From Urophycis tenuis (lineage: Eukaryota; Chordata; Actinopteri; Gadiformes; Phycidae): a stretch of DNA of 64,000 nucleotides. The notes below the pieces were generated by a model that was not told the origin of the DNA, did no database searches, and saw only the letters and a list, made by a program, of their open reading frames with translations. The position numbers and the translations under genes were made by a program. Shown here one piece after another: positions 23,567-36,677 of this stretch; position 1 is the stretch's first letter, and every line of letters starts with the position of its first letter. The stretch is taken from the NCBI GenBank assembly GCA_036785325.1, contig JAXIVH010000006.1, forward strand, positions 4,690,435 through 4,754,434. The letters are read 5' to 3'.

Positions 23567-26500
23567 CTGGAGGGAGGGAGATGGGCAAGAGATGGTGTGA
23601 GCTGCTCAGTCGTTCGGGGTCGCACATTTGGCCGATGAATTGACAGAAGAGGTTCAGATCGTCACCATTGATCATGGAGCCACACAGCTCTCGGATGTGC
23701 TGTTCACTTGTCAGTTTACCCTGAAACACAAGCACACGCCGAGTTGCGGTAATCTCTTTCAATTGTTCCCAAACGTCACCACAATGTACTGAGGAAGCAG
23801 GCGTCATCCCATGCTTGTCCTCCATACTCTCTGCAGCCACCAACACTCACAGGAACGCCGTTCTTCCCTGCGATCCCAGGCAGGCCCTGTTCTCCTTGGA
23901 AGCCCATAGGTCCGGGTTTTCCCGGGAGGCCTCTGGCCCCGAGCTCTCCTTGTGGCCCCGACACGCCCTTAGGGCCCAGCTCGCCACGCTTCCCTGACTG
24001 AGGAAGGACATTTGTGACAATTAAGTCGTCTCACATGCATCCTATGTGCAACTATTTACATTATGCTGGGATGGCGTTTTCCTTTTCTTATAATACAAAG
24101 ACAAAGTTTCACTGGGCTTTTTCACTACGCATGATTTAAACACTCAAGAAACTAAACACAAGATACATTCAACCCTTTTTAACACCGTGAGTGAAAATAC
24201 TCATAAGGTGCACTGTGGCTTCATAATTACTTTGATGGAACGCCAACAGCAAAACCAAAGAGATAGAGACACATCAGTGCTGTTTCTGTAATTACTTTAA
24301 TTGCTCTACGGCTTAATGTGACTCCCCATTGGTGCATTGCAGTGAAGAGACTTGCTGCAGGCTAATACTGAATAACTCTCACAGATTAATCCTCTTACAG
24401 TTGGAATGTGAGGTACAATCATGTATGGACATTTGAGGAAATTAGCACCAGCGCAAAGCCGGGATTCTAGTTGGTTTTTTTGCCGCTTGTGCAGAAAGCT
24501 AATGTAACCACCTGAGGAATTGGTTGGGTGGGTATTATGAAAAAAAACAATGCAAAGCCATCCTTTAATAGTGCAACATAAAATATGTGGATTTACCTCT
24601 CCTTTTTGACCAACTGGTCCAAACGGACCCTGGAAAAGAGAAAAAGTGTGAATTAATTAATCACAGTTAATCACCACATAATAAACAAATTATTCATTAA
24701 ATAATAAATAGTATTCAGAAAGTAATTGAATCATGATCAATTATTACAATTACAATTACAATTGGTACATAGGAATGAAGAGCTCTCTGTACTAAAGTTC
24801 AACAGCCATGCATGGCACATCAGCCCTGCGACCTCAACGGATGAAGACTTTACTCACAGGCTCTCCATTCTCTCCAGGCAAACCATCGCTTCCTGCCACA
24901 CCCTAGACAGAAACACAAGATGCTCCATTAAACGCAAGACTCAATCACTGAGTTAACCGTCACATCGGAGTCAGTGGCTCACAATCACAGCATGCTGCTT
25001 CCCTTACCATCTCTCCCTTAGGGCCGGAAGCGCCGGTGGGGCCCTGAGGAGAAGAGAGGGCATGTTTAGTCAGATAAAAAAAAACTGCTGAAAAAATGAA
25101 AGCTGGGGATAGCAGTTGCCTGTGGCTTCATGGCAGGGGCAGGCTGTGCAACAGGGAGAGGGGCTATGGGATGTAGACCGGTTGAAGGGAACCTGCATAA
25201 AGACTGCCTTTGTTCCGGTCCTCGCGGCCCGAACAGAAGGCTACCTTGTTAGAAACGCCCCACTGTGGAGTCCATGCCTCTGAGATTGGGGAGAACGCCT
25301 TGGATACGGTCAGATGTAGGTCTGAGACCCCCATGTTGTGCCACCGTGGACAATGTGGAGGTATGTACCAGTGTGTGTGGTTAAGAAGGTTTGTTTGGCG
25401 TGTACATGTGCATGTGTGTCTAAGGTCTAATGGGTGTCTACAACCTTTCCAAAAGGGTCTGTGCTGCGCTGTAATTTATTCAACTCCCTTGATTTCCACA
25501 TCCACGATATGATGAGCTCACTTGGTTTAAGATTGTAATCTGGCTGTTTTGGAAGACGGGGGGGGGGGATCAGACTGTTGGTAATCTCCTCACCGCAGCA
25601 GATTCTGTTTTCTACTGCAGTGGTGTGGCTTGGTGTGATTGGCGCCACCGATGACCGCAATCGCTCGTGTGACGTCAACAGAACTCACCCTCTCACCAAA
25701 TCCTCCGCGGATGCCCGTGGGGCCCGGGAGTCCAGGGTCTCCCATGGCTCCCTTGATTCCCTGTTGGTCAGAGTCCAAGTCAGCATCACAGAGGAAACAT
25801 AAAACACTGTAATATGAGGGGACGCGAGGTGTCCTGCGTCACCACACCACCAGCTCATCGCACCACGGACCTGGAAGCCTTTGACTCCCTGCACCCCGAC
25901 GTTGCCCACCGGCCCCACGCCCCCCTGTGGAAAACAGGAGGAAATATGGGGTGAAACTGGACCTCTTCGGTAAAACAATGAAAACATGAAATCCAAAAAC
26001 GAATATATATCTATACGTCTTGTTTTTGGTGATGGTATTATGGGTTTGCATTTTCCTGAGCATTGCATTTCTCTGTGATACAGGATGTGTTAGGGTTTGC
26101 TCGGGGCAGCAGGATGCTTGGGGTAGTATAGACTCTAACAGGGTCCCTCTGTCCATTCATAGCCTGCTATGTAAATACCTGCGCTCACCACTGACCCTCC
26201 GCATTACTCTGAGCAAGGCCCTGCGCCGGCAGCCATTTTCTTCTCCTTTTTATATACCAATTCTGCTCATTCCTTTTAGTATGATGGTATTTGGCTTATA
26301 GGTTGATGTCTTTTGAATGGAAGGGGTGTATATATATTATCCTACTATGCGTTTGACTTTATTTTATTGCTCTATTGTATTCAAATGGATCTGCATATTG
26401 GATATTGGATCATTTTGTAGTGATAGTTTTTGAATATGCTTATTAAATACTGTATTAACTGCACAATGAATGGACGAGAGAGGTTTATAATACATCTCAC

Positions 26501-29500
26501 TTGTATTTAAAATTAACATTGAGCCTCTAGCATTCTGGCCAGATAGAGAAGGCAGCTTTCACAGCAATGCAGAAATCATAAATATACATTTAAATACTGT
26601 TTCCAGCCAAGTCTGTCAAAGCCGCCGTTGTTTCTTCTGGCAGCGAGACAGGCAAGCCTATATATAGACGGACCATCGTCATCAAGACACCTTCTCAAAC
26701 AACCATCGCTCCAAAGACACCAGGTCTGACAGAAGAAGCTTTTTAGCTTCTACCAAAGGGCTCTTGGAGGTTCTCATTTTCCTATTGGTCCGGTCCGTTA
26801 TGGGTGGAACAATGACGCCCTCCGGGCCCGACCAGCTACCCATTGTTTATTTAACCCCCAGAACTCTGAAACCGTTTTCAGACCTGCTGTGCTGCTGAAG
26901 GACGGGGGGGGAAGTCAACAGTTCACGTGTCAACACAACGGTCGCGTCGACAACACTCATAGCCACGGCGGCTATGCCCGCGGTGTCCTTGGTGCCCCGG
27001 AACGACACGCTACCACGCAAGCCACCATTGTCCCCGGCAATCTGCTGCCACGTAACCATGACAACTTACAGCGACTCCTCTGGGCCCGGCCATTCCCCTC
27101 TCTCCCGGGATACCGATGTCGCCCTGCGGGGGGAGAAGACAGCGTTGGCACATCAACACAGCGCAGCGATTGGACGGTCGTCTTCCGACTTTTCAAACAT
27201 GCAGCCCGGCCAATCGAAATGACGCATGACGTCAATCGATGGACAGGTGCGCATATTTTAAGGGTGAAAATCACAGATCCTGTTCTCGCACAACCGGTCA
27301 CAATCACATGAAATCAAACCAAAAAAAAAAAAGGGGGGGGGGGGGGGGGGGTACGCCGCCCGCCCACTTCAGATACATACAGGAATACCTGGCTCTCCAG
27401 AGGGTCCCGTCTCCCCCGTCTTCCCTGCGTCACCCTGGTGTGTGAGAGAGGACAGTCAAATCAGGACGGCCGCTCTCTCTCTCTCCGCGGGCCTTACCTG
27501 GGCTGTGTGGCTCGACGGGCGGGGTATTGTACTCACGACTGTCCCCTTGGACCCCTTTGCTCCAGCCCTTCCTTGCAGACCCTGGAACACAGAGGATACA
27601 ACAACAGCTGAAAGGCCTCGGGTTGCGTTCAGGTACGAGTAAGAGAGGTACAGTGTAGAGATGTATATAGGGTCATGAGGATGTGATGGGAGAGGCCGAC
27701 GCGTGGCGTGTAACGCCACGAGGCGCTCGGACACCACCGCCACCATCACCGTTGCCGTCGCCGGTTACTTACAGGGAGACCGTTGGGCCCTTTTTCTCCG
27801 GGGGCCCCGTGGCGTCCTGGATCGCCCTAGTGACACACAGACACACACACACCCAGGTTGTCATCCTCTCACTGTTGAACCACCAGGACCGGCGCCGCGC
27901 CGAGCCCAGCCTGGCCGGGTAGAGCTCAACGGGTCGACACCCTGCGGAGCGCCGCGGCCGAGGGGTAACCGAGGTCGCTCACCTTCTCGCCGTCTAGTCC
28001 CTGGGTGCCGTCTTTGCCGTCTCGGCCGGGAATGCCCTGCGGTTGGAATCACGTCTCATTAGAACAGGACGATTTTTGGGTTTAGATGCGACACGTCATA
28101 TTGGGTTGAAACAAAGTTGTTCTCCGGAACGAGAGACACTTACGGGCTCTCCTTTGGGTCCCAGTCCACCGGGACCTCCTTTCGGACCGATTTTGCCCTG
28201 AGAGAATCAAGGAGATGTTGCTGGCGCTGCTTCCCGACAAAGGCGTTCATAATAGCTACTTTAGGCGCGCAAGTCGCGCGGCCGCTTACAGCAATGCTTT
28301 TTAAAAAAGGATAGTCAGGAGACGTGTCAGACTGGTCCTCTACTCACAATGTCTCCCTTGGGTCCGTTAAATCCCTGGGGCCCCTTCTCTCCTACATCAC
28401 CCTGGAAGCATCAGATTGAAACGCACACACAGCTATTCATTGATGGGACCAGTTATCTGTTCTGTTACAGCTTTAATCTGCTACTTATCTGCTACTTTAA
28501 TATTCCCCTCAGCACCCCCCCCCCCCCCCCTGTCTCCAGTAATTCCCTTTTAAGTGTGTTAGAAGCATGATGAGAGACTCACTGTCTTCCCGATGACGCC
28601 TGTGATACCAGGCTTGCCTCTGAAGCCAGTCAGGCCCTGGGGGCCAAATAGAACACAACAGGTAAACCACAATACACCAATACACCGGCTTAAATATCAA
28701 GCGTGTGATCCATATTGTAAATGTTACCTACCCTGTCTCCTACACCTCCCATTGGCCCCTGGAGGCCCCTGAGACCGCGTGGGCCCTGAAACACAAGTCG
28801 ACTCCATTGTAAAAGGCCTCTTCATACGGGTCTCAATGCCTGGAGACCCGTTACCGTTATATCAATAACACCAATAATACACAGAACACGCAGAACACAT
28901 CTATTGATGTGTGGCAAACGGGAGGAATGAACAAAAAAGCTCACCACCAGTCAATGTTTTGGAGTGGTTTTGGTCAACTCACCTGCAGACCCACTGTACC
29001 AGGAATACCTGGTGGACCAGGTGGGCCAACGATACCCTAGAAGAAAAGAATGACAAAATATTTAGTTTTCTGCCACATCAACAGTTGAACTGCATTGGAT
29101 CAACACTTCACTGCCTAGCGAGTGGCAGCGCGGTGCTTTGACAGACGAGCCGGTCCAGTGAACACATCGTTGGTGTGAAACTAGTCCGCTCACCTTCTCC
29201 CCGTCTTTTCCAAGTTCTCCTTTGTCTCCCTTGTGGCCCGTGTGTCCCTACGGCAACACCAGAGAGGATGCATGTTAAGGCACCGCGCACCTCAGTCACT
29301 TAACTTAACTTAGCACAACTGCTCAGGAAGGACACGCCACAGCGGACAGACATGCTCACTTTGAATCCGGGCATCCCGGGAGGACCGGGTGGGCCGGGGG
29401 GGCAGATGGCGGGACACTGCAGGGGGACAGACAGACACACCAATGAGACCTGAGACGCAGCCTCTGTGGAGCAATGCACTGCTCTGCTTCTGGTGCGCCG

Positions 29501-32500
29501 GCAACACTGCTGCCTCTATGATGCCGCTTGTGTACAACGGTTATTCCTCTATAGTTGTAATAATGTAGTGGCGTATACTGTCAATAATGTCTAACTGAAC
29601 TCATTTTCAATTCTGTTGTTGTTGTCTATTTAGATTCTACTACTGTCCTCTCCTTTGCCGCTGTGGCACACGAATCTCCCAGCAGGGATCAGTAAGGTAT
29701 TATCTTCTGTTATCTTAACGGCTGTCAAGACTCCTCGCACACGTACCAGAAGATCCCCACTGCCGTCGGGAAGAGTGCCAGGAAGACCCTGGTTTCGGGA
29801 GGGAGGAGAGAAAAAGATGAAAAGGCTTTTTAAGGGTCTAAAAACATAAAGTGCTGAAAGTGATATCTGCCTTGACTGCCTTGATGCATTGTGCCCGACG
29901 CCGTTGCTACAAAGCGCGGGGGGCCGGTTTGTTGCACTTACTGGGGGTCCGTCTGGGCCAGCAGGGCCAGGAAGTCCCGAGAGACCTTCAGCGCCCTGGT
30001 TTGAGGAACAGAGTTCAAACGTCAGTCCTGTTCACGCTGCTCCAGCCCCATGCACCTCCTGTCTGTTGTGACCGGAGCCCTCTCACATCACACTTCTCTT
30101 CCACAAGAGAAATGAAACTCAAAGGTCTTGAGCGATTGTTTCATTGTTCTCTGTTGGAAACCCCACTTGTTTGGTTTCACTGTTGTGATCCTATGCAGCG
30201 TGCCTTAAAAGAGAAATTCTACTTGATTTTGTGTTTTAGTTCTTAGGTGAGTGTTGAAAACGGCTGATAACTGACTACCATCAAACTAACACAGGTGAGC
30301 ACGACGGGAATAAACAAGAATAATCAACATCACTAGTAACCTTACCTTAGTAAAATCCCACCCCAAATATACAACAAATATATATATAAAATAAATAATT
30401 GCACAAATTACACCTATTTTACCTATTAACTCACTCACAGCTTTGCTGCTCTCACTCCTGACTCTACGCTGTTTGCTATTTGTGTGGGAGATGCGAATTA
30501 CACTTTATTTGTATGTTTGGGAATCTTCTCTGCACGACAATACCAATTGAAGACTACAAATGAATCTACAGGCTGCAGTCTGTGCAGCCAGTTTGGGTTC
30601 ACTCCCGTTCCACTCCTTCACGTACCGCTGCGATAAAGCACACACACTGGGCAAAAACAATTGCGCTGACACAATACTCCCTTCTTCGAGCCACGAGCCG
30701 CTGCGTGAGTGGTTATTTTTAGGGCTGTGTTTTACTGTATAATATGGTAATTAGGGTCAGAGATACACCGGCAGAGTGTGGTAGGAGTACCCTAAGACTG
30801 CAGCAGAGGGACAAACATCCCCCTGAGAACAGCAGGCTTCGTCGAGCGCGCTCAGATACTCACTGCTGGGCCCTGGGGTCCCACACCACCTGGCAAGCCG
30901 TTGGTTCCCGGCAACCCCTGGAATGAAAGGAAACTGAGTACCGAACCAACAACACATCGCGTCACATAGAGAATCCTTTTAGCATAACTTGCAGTTATGG
31001 TTCAGCCACATGATGTAAATACCTAATGCCGTTGGGGTTTGGTAATTTTAGATTTGTTTTTCTCTTCAGATCTCATCACTCATATTGTCCTTTTTTTTCC
31101 ATGTCCCTCCAAGCAATAATGGACACGCCGCACATTCACACACACATGCACAGACACACACATAAACACAAATACAGATAAGAAAAAGGCTTTACTCACT
31201 GAAGCTCCTGATCTCCCTCTGCCCTACGGAAGAGAGGGGAGGGCAAATTAAGTCACAAACACACTGAATTATGCATAATCACATGTTCGGCAATCAAAGC
31301 TTGGACATATTCTGTATCCTAGTAAATACAATTGCCTCTCAATGGGGACCAGGTGAACATTTTCGCTCTCTCAGTATCCCTAGGCTAATGCATTATGCAT
31401 ATAATGTATGTTCTTCTGAATTGTATGCATATTTTCTTTCTTTCTTTCTCCCTTCCACCCATAAAGCACACACAGGACTTATTTTGCAGTCATATGTGTA
31501 CTCTCACATTGATTAGATTCGCATATTCATTGGCACATTCATTATCACTGATTTGACATAATGTGTATTTAATCCTTGCAATCATGGCTTCCAATTACTG
31601 AAATTCATCTACTTGTTCCTTCTCTCTCCATTAGCCTCCATTTGCTTCTGTGTCAACGTCCTTTGATGCAGACACACTCTGTCCTCTCTGAGTTATTATT
31701 TCTCATGGCATGGACGTAACCCTGAAACAATATTGCCTTGTAATATAGCTGTGTCGTCTTCTTAAAGGGCAGATCCCTCTGCTTCGTAATGACATTCTAA
31801 TGTCCTGACTTGCAAACCCCTCATTTGAGAGAGCAGTGCAGAAGCCCTGTGAGGCTGGCCCATTGAATGCTCCCAGTCATTACAATATTGAGGTAGATTA
31901 ACAAGTGAATATGAATATGAATATGATCAGAAGATGATGTCTTTGTTAAAGGTAGTGGTACTTACAGGAGGTCCGCCTGGCCCAGGAGGTCCTGGCTCAC
32001 CCTGTACAACGACCAAGAAAAGAATTACAACCATGCATCATCTCAGGCTATATTATATTTGCCATAATAGAAATAGAAAACAAAACATATATTTCAAGAA
32101 GTGAGCTTGTAGGCTGTATCCAATATTTTACACAATAAATTATAGTAGATTAGTGTGTGTGTGTGTGTGTGTTTGTGTGTGTGTGTGCGTGTGTGCGTGC
32201 GTGCGTGCGTACATGCGTGTGTGTGCGTGCGTGCGTGCGTACATGCGTGTGTGTTTGCGTGTGGGGGGGGGGGTCACACTTTTGTCAACATTAAGAATAC
32301 AGTACAGTGCCCACTCAATGACCATATCAATACATACAAAAGCAAAACAATAAACAAAACAAAAATCTAAAACACCTATAAACAAATCCCTCAAAGTATA
32401 GCCTCGAAATAAACCTGAACCGAGGCTAGCCTTTACACACACACACACACACACACACCACTATCCATTGTGTTATCTATCATCTATCTTATATAATTAT

Positions 32501-32815
32501 CACAAAGTGACCAAGAGCACCCTGCAGCCCTCACCTCTGGGGTGGATTGGTGCGCCGATTTAAAGGTAGTTTCACTTCCTTTTTGTGGACGCCTCCGACA
32601 TACAGAACCGACTCTGCGTCGGCCTATGCCTGCATCCTCATTGGCTGTGTTGGGGTTTCTTGTGTGGTGAGAAGTCAGAATGCACAAACAGTCCGCCTTC
32701 ACACGTCTGTGTGGTCAGAGGCCTTCTACATTCCTCGCTGTGCAAACCAACCCAGCGCTGCGACGGCTGCGCAAATTTGGTTGAATATTTTACCGATCTT
32801 TGTTGTACATTGTTA

Positions 32816-32849
<34 letters not shown>

Positions 32850-34554
32850 ACATGCACGCAGTCACACACACTTCCATGTGCACACACACACGCTCACACA
32901 CAATATTTTCCTTCTGGGATATATTATTTTATTATATTGCATTTTGTATACACAGAGGCAGCACAGGTAACAGACACTAAATTAAGCACAGTCTTTTCAA
33001 ATAGTGTCGTCGCTTATACGTGTTTTTACCTTCACCACCATATAATAACTACAAAAAGAACCGACCAGTTTCAAACAGCACAAATCTCAGTAAAAAAAAA
33101 CACAAGCTGATGATTGGCACTCCGTGTTTAGCTCGGCCTAATTAGACGGCATGCCGGGGAGTTTTTGTACCGCATGGCTGTGTGCTCATAACCCTATGCT
33201 GGAGATGTAGGTGACTCCAAACCACCGTGCAAAGGCATCTGTGCCGTCACGTGAGCCGCGCCACAGTCAGCCCCCCCCCGCCCCCCCCCCCCGCGGGGGG
33301 CCAAAGATCACACTTCTCCCTGGTACCTGGTGGAGGTGGGCAGCGTGCGTGCAGCATTCCACGCAGGATTAGGACACAGCGAGCAGTCAGCAGTGCCCAA
33401 ATCCGATCGGTCCACCCCTCATTAAAAACCTTTCCGCCCAGCGCACCCCCGCTCTCCGTAAACCCGGAGAGACGGGGGGAAAACAGGGGCCTTATCCCTG
33501 CATGAATGAGGACCCCGTACACTGACTGTGTGCAGTCTGCACTGCTTATCGCAATTGGGACAATTGCAGCCGCGGAGCGCGACGACAGAACAGAACGAGC
33601 CGGGCGTACGCATGGGTGTGTGAGTGTAGTGCTGTTCGCTGTGTGTGTATGTGTGTGCGTGTGTTTTCCTGGTTAATGGCGGCCGGTAGACCCATGTTAC
33701 CGCGGAGGCCTGTCATGTAAATGATGTCAGGCAGGGCACAACCGGGCCGTGCGGCCCGAGTGTCACTTACCGCGTCGCCTGGAGGGCCGTCCTTCCCCGC
33801 GGGTCCATCAGGGCCCGTCAAACCCTGAGGACACACGGTCATCAATGAGTGCCGTGGGTTATTCCATTCACTTGTTTCACGACACAAGCATTCACGTGAT
33901 GACATACGTGAACATGGGTTCGAGCATAGAGTTACACGGGGGTGTGTCTCACGCGGTTTGGATCTTGGGTGAGCGGTCAGGGGTTCTAGGCCTTTATTCT
34001 AGACATGCAGGTGGCTTGTTGGTGTTTGTTTCTGAGACTTACATCTACCCCTGGAAGTCCGGGGAGTCCCGGTCTTCCAGCTCCACCAGGCAATCCTGCT
34101 TTCCCCTGAGGACCCTGAAGGATGACGAGGGAGAAATACATTCACATTGAGGGCATTCAGCAGATGCTTTTGTCCAAAGCAACTTACAATCTAGTACATT
34201 TGTCATACATTTGTGGGGGTTTGTCATATGGACAGATGGGGATCGAACCGCCAACCCTCCGGCTAGTGGACGACCCACTCTGCCCACTGACCTGCTGCCG
34301 CCACCCAAGTGAATACACTCGAGAATCACAAATCTGTTCAGAACGTTCTGTGTCGGCCATTATGTAAATGTTTACTCACGGCTTTTCCGGTGAGTCCAGC
34401 AGGTCCAGGTTTCCCCTGTGGTTAACAAAGATAGGAGAAAGGAGAGCAAGGAAATCAATAAAACAAGCACCACATCACGCTCTACCTATAATTAGCATTT
34501 GAAAAGCATCATCATTCTGTGAGAAGACTGCAACAGATGGGGACCTGTATAAAA

Positions 34555-34585
<31 letters not shown>

Positions 34586-36677
34586 CATGCTCATCGTGGA
34601 CAGCTCATGAATAAAAGATGCTGTGGTGAGCATCTGGGCTAGGACCCGCCCCACGCCAGACGGTCTACAGGATGAAAGCTCCAGGTTGGCTGGGCCGTGT
34701 GGACGGACAGGGAGGAGCCGGGAGGTGAAACTTTAGATGCTCTCATAGCACTGGGGAATGCATGGATGAATGGACCCTCTGTGTGGCTCAGCCCCATTTG
34801 GACTACAGCAACCAGAAATACCCAGAGAGTGAAGGATGCTCACATCATTCCTGTACAGGGCAAATTTGTAAAAAACATTTTTCTTCTTTTTTTGTTGTTA
34901 TTTTATTTATTAGTTATATCTATTGATACGCCCTTGTTAGACAATAATCAAAGCATTATGGATCAATTGCAATCCATCACCCCTACTTTCATTTTATTTA
35001 ATTTGGTTCGGGTTGCTGTATAAGCAACTACTTTAGCGACACTTAAATACACAAGCATGTCTTGTTCTCCTCTTTCACGTCTTCTCACATTCCAAGTTTC
35101 AATATTCTTCAGACATTGGGCGACTGCGTTTGGGTCATGTGTTTCTGGCCCCACGCTCCCCCCTCAGTAGGTAGCCATGCCGCCCATCATATTCACCCAG
35201 GCAAAACCTTGCCTGCATTGACTGCAGGAGAGTAAATACCACTTACACCCATGTGTAAACACCTGGAGGGAGGGGCAATGGTTTCCAAAAGGGGGAGGAG
35301 CCAATGTGATCAAATATTGTAGACACAGGAATAAATAAAGGGACCAAGTGATCAGTAACATAAGGGAGGCTTCAGTTTTGGACTTCACAGATGCATGGAG
35401 CCACTTATTGCACTACCTTATGTCTGGAATCTTTGTCTTATTCACACAAACATACACTCTCAATTTTGGGGATTTTTTTTTATTATAGCCTCACTTGGAA
35501 GCAATACCTAAATCAAAATATATTCAAAACATATTTATGTAAACTGAAAGCCATTGGTAGAGTCAAGGCTGACGAGCAGCTGAGGCCGACTAACTCACGT
35601 CAGTGCCATCCCTTCCCGGGGGCCCTGGGGGTCCAGGTGGGCCCGATGCCCCTCTTGGTCCAGGTCTCTACAAAGCAAAATCATATCCCGGTCACCTGCT
35701 TGCGCTGGAACACACTAGCCTTTTCATTATGTGTCATTGATTATTATTGGAAAAAACAAACTAAAGAAAAATACATTCTAATTAAATGTAATGTCTGCTG
35801 CACTGATGTCAAGAGGCGTAAGTATGCCTAATAAACCGTTTTTCAACAGCTTCAAGATTAGCCTGTATCATTAAGAAACGCTAAATATAAAATTCCACAA
35901 CAACAAAGCAACGTTGTTGTGAGAGGGACTCAAAGACGCATGCGTAGGGCTCAAATGTGCCATTATAACCAAATAATAAAGATATAGTGCTACACAGGCT
36001 ATAGAAATGTAATAAAAAATACAGTAACCAGTAATTTTATTTGAGAATTTGTTATTCGTTTGCATGTGTTTGAAATAGCAATTTGTTTAATTGGATCAAG
36101 GAACAAAGATGCTATTATGCGCACGGTAGGTCTAACTGCCCTCCAAAACGTACATTCCATAGGCTTGGGTCAACATAACCAGCCTCCAAATCACACCTGC
36201 GGACCATTACGACCCTCTTTCATCCAAGTGTGGACACAAAGCGCAGTGGGGCCAATGAGCCATTATGTTTTAATGCAAATATCCCACAGGCCTATGGATG
36301 AAAATATAGCATTTAATACATTTATGTGTCGTAATTACTCTTTATCTATGAAGCGTAAAAGCTACACAATAACAGGGAAAACTTTGATCCAAATTTTATT
36401 TTGACAGCCTATGAATCAGTCCAGTGAGCGAACAACAGCGTTTGTTTGCCCACAATTATCAATAGTCAAGTGAGTTGATGTACTTCATCGGGCCCCACGA
36501 TGAAGGCAAGGTAAGTGTTTAAATGAGCTCGTTAACCAGAAACCCATTTCTTCCATCATGCAGACGCTCTCGGTTTCAGTCTCGTCCGAAAGGCGCACCG
36601 CACACCCTTACCTGGGCTGTGGAGGATGACAAAAGTTGGCACAGAAAGAGCACCCCAAGAGCAGAGAACAACGCCAT
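22512..36677 (-). CDS. col9a3: Collagen type IX alpha-3 chain
   Basis: FACIT collagen chain of cartilage extracellular matrix; it trimerises with alpha-1(IX) and alpha-2(IX) and decorates type II collagen fibrils. I could join 32 exons in frame to 678 codons, close to human COL9A3 in both exon count and length (684 residues). A signal peptide (MALFSALGVLFLCQLL) is followed by COL3, a short NC3 with two Cys (CPAIC), COL2, NC2 (EQHIRELCGSMIN...QMAQLVANLRRPLAP), COL1 and an NC1 ending DTSACQGAM. Exon coordinates are given in the domain entries. Most exons are 54, 36, 45 or 72 bp and begin with an intact Gly codon, as expected for collagen helices. Weak donors follow exons 23 (GTCCGT), 29 (GTGACG) and 31 (GTTTGA). 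The gene is tandem with ogfr and convergent with tcfl5. Confidence 0.97.
23012..23371. mobile_element. MITE-like element with 14-bp terminal inverted repeats
   Basis: CAATCAGTACGTTT at 23012-23025 is repeated in reverse at 23358-23371. The 360-bp interior has no coding capacity but contains palindromic GCGCACGCGCAG/GCACATGCGCAG motifs and ATCCGAT/ATCGGAT boxes. No clear target-site duplication is seen. It lies in col9a3 intron 30, and its end is only 12 bp from the exon 30 boundary. The superfamily was not determined. Confidence 0.7.
23666..23720 (-). other. col9a3: col9a3 exon 29: NC2 trimerisation segment
   Basis: Encodes GKLTSEQHIRELCGSMIN and splits an Asp codon at the donor. NC2 of type IX collagen nucleates heterotrimer formation and carries a conserved Cys, visible here in RELCGSM. 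Its continuation, QMAQLVANL, opens exon 30. The donor is GTGACG, weaker than its neighbours'. Confidence 0.92.
26594..26746 (+). other. Unassigned protein-like open stretch antisense to col9a3 intron
   Basis: A plus-strand stretch of 50 codons closes with TAG at 26744 and reads as balanced protein sequence (for example SGSETGKPIYRRTIVIKTP). It begins just after a TTTCCAG acceptor-like site at 26600-26606. I recognise no family, see no start codon in frame, and it lies opposite col9a3 intron 22. It could be a fragment of a processed pseudogene, the terminal exon of an unknown transcript, or chance. Confidence 0.2.
27333..27351. repeat. Poly-A/poly-G homopolymer junction
   Basis: Twelve A followed by about 19 G within col9a3 intron 21, 29 bp from the exon 21 boundary. 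Length is likely variable and prone to sequencing error. Confidence 0.9.
29360..29788 (-). other. col9a3: col9a3 exons 10-11: NC3 interruption
   Basis: Exons 29747-29788 (GLPGTLPDGSGDLL) and 29360-29416 (CPAICPPGPPGPPGMPGFK) match the human NC3 segment, which has the same two cysteines (CPSIC). In the type IX heterotrimer these cysteines contribute to interchain disulfides; the glycosaminoglycan site is on the alpha-2 chain, not here. Confidence 0.93.
32149..32270. repeat. GT-rich compound microsatellite
   Basis: TG dinucleotides with GTGC and GTACATGC interruptions, ending in a G run, inside col9a3 intron 5. AC runs at 32,434-32,458 and 32,816-32,846 are in the same intron. Confidence 0.9.
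34150..34307 (-). mobile_element. tRNA-derived SINE, copy 2 (col9a3 intron)
   Basis: Reverse-strand copy of the SINE at 19809. The reverse complement shows a degraded A box (GGTCAGTGGGCAGAG), a B box (GGTTCGATCCCC), the conserved GTCGTCCACTAGCCG block and the tail GTAAGTTGCTTTGGACAAAA. It sits in col9a3 intron 3, in the same orientation as the gene. Confidence 0.88.
34549..34585. repeat. Poly-A followed by TA microsatellite
   Basis: A run of about 14 A leads into TA repeats in col9a3 intron 2. Confidence 0.85.
36612..36677 (-). other. col9a3: col9a3 exon 1: signal peptide
   Basis: ATG at 36677 (Kozak-like GCCATGG) opens 22 codons: a hydrophobic leader ending SSSTAQ, then donor GTAAGG. The predicted cleavage lies just before the first collagenous residues in exon 2. 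Its position at the syntenic 5' end and in-phase joining to exon 2 support it. Confidence 0.9.

Larger units (their letters stand above)
23851..29247 (-). other. col9a3: col9a3 exons 12-28: COL2 triple-helical domain
   Basis: In transcript order the exons are 29194-29247, 28983-29036, 28732-28785, 28583-28636, 28348-28401, 28144-28197, 27983-28036, 27773-27826, 27537-27581, 27381-27434, 27070-27123, 25871-25924, 25689-25760, 25008-25043, 24858-24902, 24597-24629 and 23851-23997. All are in frame Gly-X-Y. Exon 27 ends mid-triplet (KGE) and exon 28 starts with its Ser, so the upstream acceptor CTCAG at 23998-24002 was chosen over an AG four bases downstream, which would break the frame. Exon 28 (147 bp) is unusually long and carries most of the end of the helix. 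Confidence 0.93.
29942..35667 (-). other. col9a3: col9a3 exons 2-9: COL3 triple-helical domain
   Basis: In transcript order the exons are 35599-35667, 34380-34415, 34043-34114, 33771-33824, 31966-32001, 31200-31223, 30864-30917 and 29942-29995. Each has a CAG/TAG acceptor and GTRAG-type donor, is a multiple of three and encodes Gly-X-Y triplets (for example GLPGLPGVD and GLTGPDGPAGKDGPPGDA). The 24-bp exon (GRGRSGAS) is the shortest. Introns here host microsatellites and a SINE. Confidence 0.93.

Noticed and set aside
23994..24000. Downstream AG of col9a3 exon 28 as acceptor (exon beginning at 23993)
   Set aside because: It would make the exon 143 bp and break the Gly-X-Y frame. The AG four bases upstream restores a KGE-S triplet as in human.
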